This document shows, piece by piece, positions 31,983 to 41,575 of a stretch of DNA of 64,000 nt (position 1 is its first letter; every line of letters starts with the position of its first letter). The position numbers and the translations under genes were made by a program. The DNA comes from Drechmeria coniospora (lineage: Eukaryota > Ascomycota > Sordariomycetes > Hypocreales > Ophiocordycipitaceae): positions 6,793,222 to 6,857,221 of the forward strand of contig NC_054390.1 in NCBI RefSeq assembly GCF_001625195.1, in the 5' to 3' direction. The notes under the pieces are model-generated. The model made no database searches. It worked only from the letters and a program-made list of their open reading frames with translations, and was not told the DNA's origin.

Positions 31983-32351
31983 GTTATGATGCAGTTGTAC
32001 ATGCACAGTACTTACATGTGCAGTCCAGTATTACCTATTATTACTTACTTTGCTGTAAGTACTTGACAAGTACGGAGTACCCTGACACCTCATTTCCGCC
32101 GTCCCATGGGCGCTCCGTAATCTCATAGCTCGCTAGCTGGAAGCACAAGGAGTGATAACAAATCGTTATGCTGCAGTTGTACATGTACAGTAAGTACTGG
32201 ACTTACTTACACGTGCATGCAGTCCAGCATTACTTTGTTGTCCTGTGCTTGACAAGTACGGAGTACCCTGAGATCTCTTTTCCGCGGTCCCATGGGCGCT
32301 CCGTAATCTCATCGCTCGCTAGCTGGAAGCACAAGGAGTGATAACAAATCG
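31983..32351. repeat. Tandem duplication of about 183 bp within GTAC DNA
   Basis: Copy 1 (31983-32165) and copy 2 (32165-32351) both begin GTTATG.TGCAGTTGTACATG and both contain GACAAGTACGGAGTACCCTGA, then CCCATGGGCGCTCCGTAATC and the tail CTAGCTGGAAGCACAAGGAG. The second half is nearly identical; the first half differs by indels. Confidence 0.9.
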
Positions 32352-32793
32352 CCGGTGATGGCCGGTCCAGGCGTCAAGATCCTGGATCGAAGTGAAAAAG
32401 AACGACCAAGCGGCGAGTGGAAATTGGATTGGGGACCAAGTATAGCCGACAAGTCTGGAAACAAACCTTATTTCGCCGCACGTTACTCTCGTGTAGTTAC
32501 TGCTGTGCTGGTCTTGCCTCCTGAGATGGAAACACACAGACCTACTCGTACTACTACCTGAGACGATGAACGCCGTCGAGCCCCGTGGTGCAGGGTGCGC
32601 ACGCACGATGATGCGGACGATTCATCGAGAAAACAATCATGGTTGATAGAGTTGGAAGGCGAACATATATACGCATTCCTGCACACCGCTGTACATATTG
32701 TAAACTTCCTCATGCTATCAGTTGAACTATCTTGACCTTCATCCCGTGCCGACATCCAACACAGTCGAAAGAAAAAACGCCAACTCCAGACGA

Positions 32794-32800
32794 TATAAAT
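32794..32800 (+). promoter_or_regulatory. TATA box of the second secreted-protein gene
   Basis: TATAAAT 43 bases before the ATG at 32843, followed by an A/C-rich short leader (CACACTAAAACGAAACAAC). Confidence 0.5.
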
Positions 32801-32842
32801 CCACACTAAAACGAAACAACTCGACTAAATCGTGCCGTCATC

Positions 32843-33529
32843 ATGCGTGCATCCGCCTCGATTGCCATCATGGCCTCCCTCGCCAATGTTGCCGTGGGAC
32901 AGATGAACTTCCTCAACCTTCTCGGGAACCTGAACCCCTTCCGCGGTCTGCTCCCCGGCGCTCAAGCGGCCCAAGCCCCGCCACCCTCCGACACGGCCAT
33001 GGCCGGGGCCCGGAACCAGTGGCGAGCCGACACCGTCGTCGTATCCCGCTTCCTCTCCATGGCCGAGTCCTTCAGCCCGTCCCAGATCGAGTCCGAAGCG
33101 GCGACGGCGCTCGCGGCCGAGAATGACGAGCTTACCCATAAGGCTATACTCGATCGGCAGTTCATCTCGAGCGCCACCCCCGACAAGGCCGTCGTTGATG
33201 CAAATGACGTCCTCGAAATCCAGGGTACCTTCCAGTTCATTGTCGACGGCCTCAAGAGACTGTCCACCGGCGGCTCCGTCATGTCTCCCCAGCAGATCTC
33301 TGCGACGATCCGGGCCATGAACGAAGATCGTTGTGCCCAGGTACTTCCCTCGATAGACGTATACTTTGCCGCCGTCGATACGCTCCTTCAGGATACAAAC
33401 TTGACCCAGGCGAAGCGGCCGACTAACTGCCCCGTCGGTCTCGGCAAGCCGGCGGCCAATGGTTCGAATGCCGAGGCCAAGGAGGTAAGATTTGCCAAGA
33501 AAGGGAGGAAGACTTCTCGGAAGATCTAG
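32843..33529 (+). CDS. Small secreted protein, ascomycete type of unknown function
   Basis: Uninterrupted frame of 228 residues. The N-terminus MRASASIAIMASLANVAVG is a signal peptide with likely cleavage before QMNFLN. The mature protein is mostly helical. It has a conserved-looking centre (ARNQWRADTVVVSRFL, then AAENDELTHKAILDRQF) and a DRCAQVLPSIDVYF segment, a pattern I associate with widespread small secreted fungal proteins without a named function. The last 17 residues are basic (RFAKKGRKTSRKI). A strong donor-like GTAAGA at 33486 lies just before them, so the true C-terminus could be spliced onward, for example to the acceptor TCTCGACAG near 33745; I keep the unspliced version. Confidence 0.75.
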   Translation: MRASASIAIMASLANVAVGQMNFLNLLGNLNPFRGLLPGAQAAQAPPPSDTAMAGARNQWRADTVVVSRFLSMAESFSPSQIESEAATALAAENDELTHKAILDRQFISSATPDKAVVDANDVLEIQGTFQFIVDGLKRLSTGGSVMSPQQISATIRAMNEDRCAQVLPSIDVYFAAVDTLLQDTNLTQAKRPTNCPVGLGKPAANGSNAEAKEVRFAKKGRKTSRKI

Positions 33530-33841
33530 ACAAGGTAGAGGAGCACATGAGATGGAGCTGGAGAGAGCCGACCAGTGGAACGATGAAGGGGGTGGTGGGC
33601 AACTTCATGTCGGTGTGCTACTACGAAGAGATCCAGGGAACACAATCGCAAGTATTTATTCATTTCTAGGCTATGAGACATGTCGAGGATACATAGGACA
33701 TGACATTTATCCCTAATATATTGTACTTTTCTGTATCTCGACAGGCAGGGTGGCACAACTACCCCGACGGCAGTGATGGTGCAATGTTGGATCAATGCAT
33801 GCCGCAGCGCCGCCCAACCACATCGGACGATTTCTGTTTCG
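33530..33841. other. Convergent 3' spacer
   Basis: Short region between the secreted-protein stop and the acetyltransferase stop. It contains a possible acceptor (TCTCGACAG at about 33737-33745) but no independent gene. Confidence 0.5.
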
Positions 33842-34656
33842 TCACATCAGGTTTTCGGAGGCGAGGAAAAAAGACACGAGGAAAGCGAGGGCAGCAATGA
33901 CGAGCGTCGAGCGCGTCCAGTCACAACTGTTGGGTCGAGCGGCCGTCGCTTGAGAACGCATGATCCTGGCAGGGACACCTCCAACGACCACCTCTGGTTC
34001 GACGTCTCTCGCGACGACGGCGCCCGCGGCGACGACGGAGCGCCTCCCAATGGTGACACCCGGCAGGATCGTCGCACGGGCGCCAACCCAACAGTTATCC
34101 CCGATGCGGATCGGCCTCGCCATGGACGTGCCATGGTCACGTTTCCTTGCCTGCCAATCGACCGAGTGGGTTGCGGTCGTGATGCAGACGCCCGGCCCGA
34201 TGTAGACATCCGAGCCAATGCTCACTGGGGCATCATCGCATATTTGGACCCTATAGGCTTGTGTGATTATTTGGAAGGTCTTGACCCGTCGCCGCGTACT
34301 CACTCGCGATTGACATAGGTCCGATCGCCGATGGAGACGTTGCAGCCCCAAGTGACGTTGAACGGAGCTAGAATGTTCACATCGTCGCCCAGCTCGCCGA
34401 AAATAGTGCGGGCAATGGCCATGCGGCAGTCTTTCAGCGACTGGAGGGTGCTGCCTTCGGGTATCAGTTCATCGTTGAAGCTGCTCATGCTCTTCATCGT
34501 TTCGACTTTATGAGCGCTCATGGCGGCCGAATTGGAGGTCGAGAACCTGCCAGTCATCAGTTCGAGTCTTGGCTAGACAGAAGAAGGCATGCACTTCTCG
34601 CCCCCAACCATCTTTTTGAATTCAGCACACGCAGCAAGCTCGTCCGGTACCATCAT
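33842..34656 (-). CDS. Maltose/galactoside O-acetyltransferase-like hexapeptide enzyme with C-terminal hydrophobic tail
   Basis: Three exons on the minus strand (34656-34595, 34546-34304, 34250-33842) give 237 residues; introns of 48 and 53 bp are in phase. The junctions restore EFKKMVGGEKF (maltose-acetyltransferase N-domain) and GDRTYVNREVQICDDAPVSIG. The left-handed beta-helix repeats (VNILAPFN, VSIGDRTYV, VSIGSDVYIGPGV, PIRIGDNCWVG, ATILPGVTIGRRSVVAAGAVV) and TATHSVDWQARKR with the catalytic histidine identify a CoA-dependent sugar O-acetyltransferase (LacA/NodL/MAT group). Unusually, after the normal end at VPARIMR the protein continues through a polar linker into STLVIAALAFLVSFFLA, a single hydrophobic segment close to the C-terminus, as in a tail-anchored protein. 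Substrate unknown. Confidence 0.85.
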
Positions 34657-35238
34657 CGTGGGTGACTATGCCGGGGACATACGGGGTCGAGAGCAATGCA
34701 GCGGTCTGCAAGAAAGCAGGCGATGAATGTGGCCGAGCATTTGAAACGATGTGAAAAGACAGTGGCAGGTGTTTTGGCCGGAGCAGAGCTTAAAGCCACC
34801 TTAATTGCCGTCAATTGATCAGTTTGGGTGAATGTGAGCGACGCACGGCATGTATCAGCGTTTCATGAGGCGGGAGTGAATGGGTTGATGCGTTGCTAGA
34901 AAATTTAGAACGCGTAGGCGTGACCAGGCCAAGCGACATCATTGCTAGGGAAACGTTAGCACAAGCCGCATGATGGCCTTAGGAGCCTTGGCTGACGATG
35001 ACGTTCTGATGGAAATCTGGATGACAAGGTGCGTTGGCGGACGACATGGTGAAGCACACCGGCAGTGAGTGGTGATGAACAATCAGAGCAGCACAGGAAG
35101 GGCTGTTTATTGAGTTCAAATGTACAATAACCACAATTCAGAGCAGACAGATACATGTGCGTGCGCGCGACCCAAGGGCGAGGAGGCAAACGCGACGGCA
35201 GGTGGCTCTTGAGGGGGGGGGGGGGGGGGTGGCTGGGG
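34657..35238. other. Intergenic with poly-G tract
   Basis: Promoter of the acetyltransferase gene and 3' end of the WW-domain gene. An uninterrupted run of about 18 G lies at about 35212-35229, some 10 bases beyond the WW-gene stop. No gene seen. Confidence 0.6.
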
Positions 35239-37340
35239 CTAATCGTCATCATCTTCATACGTATCCTCGTATTCCTCATAGTACTCCTGCCGCGCCTCCT
35301 CGAGCTCCTCGGCCTCGCTGCTGCCGGCGTCCGAATCCTCGGCGTTTGCAAGGGCCTCCTCGTAGCGCTCGCGGGCATCTTGGACGTCTTCGCGGTCGCT
35401 AGACGAGACCGAGCTGCCATCGTCGTCGGTGGGGGGCAGAACAGCGGGGGGAGCGTTGGGCTGCTGGTGCTGCTGGTGCTGCTGGTACTGCTGATACTGG
35501 GGCTGCTGAGACACGTACTCGCTCCGCCGAGTCTCGCGATCACTGTCGCTGTCGCTGTCATGGCCGCTGTGACGGACGTGGTGGATGAGGGCGGCACCCG
35601 CGGCACCCGCGGCGAGACCACCAGCGGCCCCCAGAAGAATACCGCCGGCACCACCACCTTTCTTGGAATCTCCGCTCGAGGTTTTATGCTCTTCGCCGCC
35701 GGATCCCGCCGCCGGACCGGACCCATATCCAGGAGGTGGGCCCGAGGCATGTCCGGCATTGGGGTCGGTGGAGGAATGGGCCCCGTAGGCTGGCGGCTCA
35801 CCCCGACTCTCTTGGTGCACAGGGGGCTCCCACTGAGTGCGACCGGTGGCCTGCTCGACGTAGTACCACCGTTGATGGCCCTGATCAAACAGCGGCGTCC
35901 AACCCTGAGGAATCCGTGGCTTGTCCGATGGGGGGTTGTACGACGGCTGGGGAGGCTGCGCCGATTGAGGATGCTCTGTCTGCGAGCTTTCTTGGTTGCT
36001 TCGTTGATCACTTTGTAGATGGCTTGGCTGCTGGTAATCCGACTGCTTATTTTCTGTCTGCTGGAATCCAGACTGCTGGTATCCCGGTTGTTGGGAACTT
36101 GGCTGCTGATAGCCAGATTGCTGGTGCCCAGACTGCTGGTAATCTGACTGCTTATTTTCTGTCTGCTGGTGACCAGACTGCTGGTATCCTGGCTGTTGGG
36201 AACTTGGCTGCTGATAGCCAGATTGCTGCTGATAGCCAGATTGATGCTGCCCAGACTGCTGGTATCCTGGCTGCTGGTATCCTGGCTGCTGGTATCCTGG
36301 CTGCTGGTTACCTGGCTGCTGGTAGTCTGACTGCTTATTTTCTGTCTGCTGGTGACCAGACTGCTGAGAACTTGGCTGCTGGTACCCCGATTGCTGGTTA
36401 CCTAGCTGCTGGTAATCTGAATGCTTATTTTCTGTCTGCTGGTAACCAGATTGTTGGTATGCTGGCTGCTGGGAACTTGGCTGCTGATAGCCAGATTGCT
36501 GGTACCCAGATTGCTGGTACCCAGATTGCTGGTACCCTGATTGCTGGTGCCCAGACTGCTGGTTACCTGGCTGCTGGTAATCCGACTGCTTATTTTCTGT
36601 CTGCTGGTGACCAGACTGCTGGGAATTTGGCTGCTGGTACCCCGATTGCTGGTACCCCGATTGCTGGTTGCCTGGCTGCTGGTAATCTGACTGCTTGTTT
36701 TCTGTCTGCTGGTAACCAGCTTGTTGGTATGCTGGCTGCTGGAAACTTGGCTGCTGATGCCCCGATTGCTGGTACCCAGATTGCTGGATACCTGGCTGCC
36801 GGTAATCTGACTGTTTATTTTCTGACTGCTGGTACCCAGACTGCTGGTTACCTTGCTGCTGAGAACTTGGATTTTGGTATCCTGTCTGCTGGGCACTTGG
36901 CTGCTGATACCCGGATTGCTGGTAATCAGACTGGTGGTATCCCGACTGCTGGGCACTTGGCTGATGGTACTGTTGGTTATCTGGCTGTTGGGGACTTGGC
37001 TGCTGGAACCCAGATGTCTGGTGGCCAGACTGCTGGTATCCTGGCTGCTGGAAACCAGACTGCTGACTACCTGTCTGCTGGTACCCAGATTGCTGGTAGC
37101 CTGACTGCTGGTAGCCTGCCTGGTGGCTTGCTTGGTTGCTGGGCTGCTGGTAGTTCGACTGGAAGCTCGCTTCGTTGGTGGGCTTGTAGTTGGGCTGGTA
37201 GCTAGGCTGAGAATCACGAGCTGCATTCACGTCAACACTGGCTCAGAACTAACGTGAATGGCAGCATGCAAACCTTGGTCCTTGTTCTTGTCGAGGCCCA
37301 GGCTCCCGAGCCGGCTCACGACGTTGCTAAACATGGACAT
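35239..37340 (-). CDS. Q/Y/G-rich prion-like protein with WW domain
   Basis: Two exons on the minus strand (37340-37274 and 37220-35239) joined over a 53-bp intron give 682 residues. The first exon supplies MSMFSNVVSRLGSLGLDKNKDQ. Residues about 50-425 are tandem QQSGYQ, QQPGYQ and QQTENKQSDYQQ units of 5-6 residues arranged in larger blocks. They are strongly enriched in Gln, Tyr, Ser and Gly, like prion-like condensate-forming domains. One WW domain follows (about 455-490: PQGWTPLFDQGHQRWYYVEQ then TGRTQWEPP) with both tryptophans and the tyrosines. Then comes a glycine-zipper-like segment (GILLGAAGGLAAGAAGAALI), a His/Gln-rich stretch, and an acidic tail (EEYEDTYEDDDD). WW domains bind proline-rich peptides. 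Function is not known; a scaffold or condensate role is inference. Confidence 0.85.
36010..37130 (-). repeat. Coding tandem repeats of the WW-domain protein
   Basis: On the plus strand these are CTGCTGGTANCCNGAYTG units of about 18 bp in roughly sixty degenerate copies. A higher-order marker (TGCTTATTTTCTGTCTGCTG, encoding the QTENKQS segment) returns every 100-170 bases, at about 36044, 36151, 36327, 36423, 36588, 36690 and 36810. Confidence 0.85.
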
Positions 37341-38650
37341 TGTCGATGAGAGGTGGATGAGAAAATGAGAGGGGGGGGGTGGGAGAAAACGACGACGGGG
37401 ACGATGGTAGGCGCTGTCGATGAAGCGATTTACGAACTGTTTCTTCCGTGCTTGCAAACCATTCACGAGGAAGGAAGGAACTGATGGTGAGTTCGACTTT
37501 CTGGGGGGAAGGAGAGAAAGAGGGATATAAGAGTACGCGTAAGTGCTCACCACTTACAGTACATAGTACTATAAGTGAATGCAAGTCATATATCGAGGAG
37601 CAGAGAACAAGGACGAGGCAGCCAATCCCATGGTGCGTCCCGCCCCGACCGTTGCAAGTTCTACATCTTTAGATACATATTGTATTCTTATACGTTTACT
37701 GCACACGCAGGAGTACGTGTACACTGTACGCGTAAGTGCGTTCGATTAGGGCAGTAATTACTTCGTATTGCGACCCAACCCCGCTCCCCGACATCGCGCA
37801 GCGAGCCAACAGCGTGCGGCCAGGAAGCCAAGAGACCGAGAGCCAAGGGTCAGTCTTCCTGTTGACCGATGCACCCATAAGCAGGTGCCTCGCTGCGACC
37901 AAGTCAAACGCACCCGTGTCAGAGCAGAAACAAGTGCATCGCGGCAGGGCGCCCGCCATTGCTTTTGTCCGGGCCGCTGGTGCTTGGCAGACAAGAAGAG
38001 CTAAGCACAACTAGGTAGGTGGCGTAATGATTTATTTTGTGCAAGTACTCCGTACATGTACAGTACCTAAGTTAATTGAGTACTCCGTACAGTACGCATG
38101 CTCCGTAGCAGTACGGTAAGTACTTACTGTACGTGCAAGCAAGTAAGTACTCTGTACGGCACATCACCTTTGTATTATCCCGTAATACTTGCATGCTTTC
38201 ACTGTACAAAGGAGCAAACTTACTTTTGTACGCAGTATTACTGGTGCTCCGTATTCATACCCGCAGTTCTTGCTCCCCTTACTGCATACCGCGGGTGTAC
38301 TCCATACAGTACTGTGCATTTACCGTACTTGGGCGTACGGCAAGTAAGTAAGTGATACAGTACTCCGTACAGTGCTGGCCCTTGTACCTGCGTGCCTCCA
38401 ACGGTGACGAAACTGTCTAAGCTTGAACCAGCCTAGCGCTGGAGCCTGGCGCGTCTCGAGGCGGGGTGACCGCTTCGTATGTCTTTCTGCCTCATACACC
38501 GCATCGCATCACCACAACATCACCGACATCACCTCGGCATCACACCACCCGCCTTCTTCGGGTTTTCTGCTACCCCAATCCTCCTCTCGTCCGCCTACCC
38601 GTTCAACGCCTCCCGCTCCATCCGAAGCCGTCGCTCACATCTGCATCGCC
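37341..38650. other. Divergent intergenic region with GTAC island
   Basis: Promoters of the WW-domain gene (-) and the metacaspase (+). 37550-37760 and 38030-38400 carry GTAC words (GTACTCCGTACATGTACAGTAC at about 38045 onward). 37780-38010 is GC-richer without a credible product. The last 180 bases before the metacaspase ATG are CATCAC- and C/T-rich leader. Confidence 0.6.
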
Positions 38651-40199
38651 ATGTCTGGATTCCCCGGCCAGGGCCATTACGGCTCCGCCAACCACCCTTC
38701 TGGCAATGCGGGCTTCTCCAACGGCGGCCCCGGCCCCGGCTACGGCTATGGCAACTACGGTGCGCCCCCAACAGGTCCCCCGGGCCCGCCTCCCCCGGGC
38801 TACGGCAACCCGGGCTACGGACCTCCTCAGAATGCGCAAAACTACGGCCCTCCCCAGGGCAACTATCCCCAGGGAAACCAGTACAACGGCCCCCCTCCCG
38901 GTGCTCGCCCCTCTTGGGGCTCCGGAGGTGCGTACGGCCAGAACCAACACCCGCCTCCCTCTCACCCGCCTCCGTCCGGCACCGACGCTTACGGCTATCC
39001 AAACCAAGGCGGAGGATACGGCAATCAGAACAGGGTCGGGCCGCCTCCCCCCTCGGGCGCCCAGCAGTTCGGCCACGGCGCCCCCCAGGGCTACACCTTT
39101 CAGTACTCCAACTGCACCGGCAAGCGCAAGGCTCTTCTCATCGGCATCAACTACTTTCGCCAGGAGGGCGAGCTGCGCGGCTGCATCAACGACGTCCACA
39201 ACGTCTCCAATTTCCTGTGCGAGAAGCACAACTACAAGCGCGAGGACATGGTCATTCTCACCGACGACGCCCAGAATCCCGTGATGCAACCGACAAAGGC
39301 CAACATCATCCGTGCCATGGCCTGGCTGGTGAAGGATGCTCAACCCAACGACGCCCTTTTCTTGCACTACTCTGGTACCTCCCCCCTCTCCCCACCTCCG
39401 CACCTGTGACCGTGTGTACGCTGACCCCCCTCCTCTCCCCTCCCCCCCAGGCCACGGCGGACAGACCCAAGATCTGGACGGTGACGAAGACGACGGCTAC
39501 GACGAGGTCATCTACCCGGTCGACTTTCGCCAGAACGGTCACATTGTCGACGACGAGATTCACTTCCGCGTCGTCAAGCCCCTCAAGGCTGGTGTCCGCC
39601 TGACGGCCATTTTCGACTCGTGCCACTCCGCCACCGTCATGGATCTGCCATACGTCTACTCCACAAAGGGCGTCCTGAAGGAGCCGAACCTGGCCAAGGA
39701 GGCCGGCCAAGGGCTTCTGAGCGCTATCGGGTCCTACGCCAGAGGCGACCTCGGCGGCGTGGCGAGTTCCATCTTCAGCTTTGCCAAGACGGCGTACAAG
39801 GGAGACGACGCCTACAACAAGACCAAGGACACGAGAACATCACCGGCAGATGTCGTCATGTGGTCCGGCAGCAAGGATGACCAGACGAGGTACCTCGCCC
39901 AATTCTCTCCTGCAACCCTCTCTTCGCCGCCTGCTAACAAATGCTCAGCGCCGACGCCACCATCGCCTCGCAAGCGACTGGTGCGATGTCGTGGGCCTTT
40001 ATCACCGCCCTCAAGCAGAACCCCCAGCAGAGCTACGTTGAGCTGCTCAACAGCATCCGCGATGTGCTGGCCACGAAATACACGCAGAAGCCGCAGTTGT
40101 CATGCAGTCATCCTCTGGGTGAGCCCCCCCTCCTCCGACCATGCGTCGTAACAGACCTGGACTAACTGTGCAGACACCAATCTGCTGTTCGTCATGTAG
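38651..40199 (+). CDS. Metacaspase (type I, CasA/MCA1-like)
   Basis: Four exons (38651-39374, 39451-39889, 39949-40118, 40174-40199) give 452 residues; introns of 76, 59 and 55 bp keep phase. The last exon is only 26 bases and restores the expected ending DTNLLFVM. Residues 1-150 are a Pro/Gly/Asn/Gln/Tyr-rich prodomain typical of type I metacaspases. The caspase-like p20 core starts at [12 protein letters not shown]. The catalytic dyad is His243 (SGHGGQT) and Cys299 (IFDSCHS). These are cysteine proteases cleaving after Arg/Lys, linked in fungi to stress, ageing and clearance of aggregates. The first splice lies directly in front of the catalytic histidine. Confidence 0.95.
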
Positions 40200-41575
40200 G
40201 ATGCTGGGTGGGCTAGGGTAATCATGATTCCTGATGATTTATGGACGGCCACGACGGCATCGGCTTTTTTCCGGTTATGTCTTAGACCTGTGGTGCTCAT
40301 CTGCCACTCGACCTTTGTGCTTGATCGTGCTTGATGAATGGAACAGAGCTGCCTCAAGTTGGTGCATCATGTCTTTTGTTCTAGTACCGTAGAATTTCTC
40401 AAAAACAAAACGGACAGTTTTTGGTGTCGCAGCCGAAGAAGGCGCCACAAACAGCAGAGCAACCCTAGAAAACTGCAAATCGCAAACATCTGATTCATTT
40501 CCTGGTAGAATATCACCGTCTACCTTTGCTGCGGCGCAAAATCGGACTCCTTACCTTGGCAAGCAAGGGACCCCTTCGCTTTCTTGGCCATGGAGCAGCG
40601 GGCATGGAAAGCGCGCGAGTGCAAACATGTTTGGTTGCATGAGAACATGCCCCCCTAACAGGAGATTTGGGGAAGAATCATTCATGACGGCTGGTGCTTT
40701 CGATCGTTGCCGGGCTTGCAACATGAAACGTGGAGAAACAACACGCAAACGATGTGTGCCGTACTCCGGAACACTGCGGCCAGTCAGTGGTATCAGTCAC
40801 CATTCCAATGACTCCTCCCTCTCGTCTTGACCTTGGATGCGATGAAAATCACCTGGAAATGGCCAGAAACTTCATCAAAGGCGGATGGCCCAGGGCACCC
40901 AGGCTCGTCAGACAAATGTCGGATCTCTGCCGTTAGCAGGCCAGCTCACAAGGCACCGTTAGGGTTGGTCAGGAGACGACAAGCGTTCATGGATCTCACA
41001 GGCCTCGAAGAGGAAACTTTCGATCCTTTACCAGCCATGTCATGAAACGTATCTGGTCCATGTTGGCTCCCACATAAATCTCCAGGGTGAGCAGGGACCA
41101 ACCCTAGGTTTCATCACTTTATCTTGCCAGCTAGAAATTGGAGTTCGTTCTATTGAATCAAAAACTGAACACTAAACCAGGAGCATGAGGCAAGTTGAAA
41201 AGGGAGGGATAAACTAGCACTATCGTCCATATCTCATGGCGGCAGAAAGTCGGTCTTGAAAGAGGAAGTCATCAGCGGTTCAAAAGCACGAACCGACCGT
41301 GCTTTGGCCGTTTCAGATCTTGGTTGTTCCAGATCCGCTCGTTCGTTGGCGAGGCTACTTTGTACCCGGGAACTCCTCCATATCACACCGACCGTCTCAC
41401 GATCTTTCCAGGAAGGAAACCCAAAAACTGTTACGGTTCACTACCATATGTCAAGCAAGGGCAATGGAATGCTATTGTATTTCATCCTGTGTTACACGTG
41501 ACATATCGCCTAAAAGGCGATCATCGGCACTTCCACCGGCCCAGAAAATTTCCTGAATCGAACTGCCATTGCCAA
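40200..41575. other. Intergenic, no gene seen
   Basis: Region between the metacaspase and the sugar transporter. Only short frames and no obvious repeats. It is less GC-rich than the coding regions and lacks GTAC islands. Confidence 0.6.

Larger units (their letters stand above)
29053..32842. other. Long intergenic region, no gene seen
   Basis: 3.8 kb between two secreted-protein genes. GTAC words dominate 29160-30450 and 30700-31330, and an imperfect tandem duplication occupies 31983-32351. No frame above 120 codons looks genuine. Confidence 0.65.
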
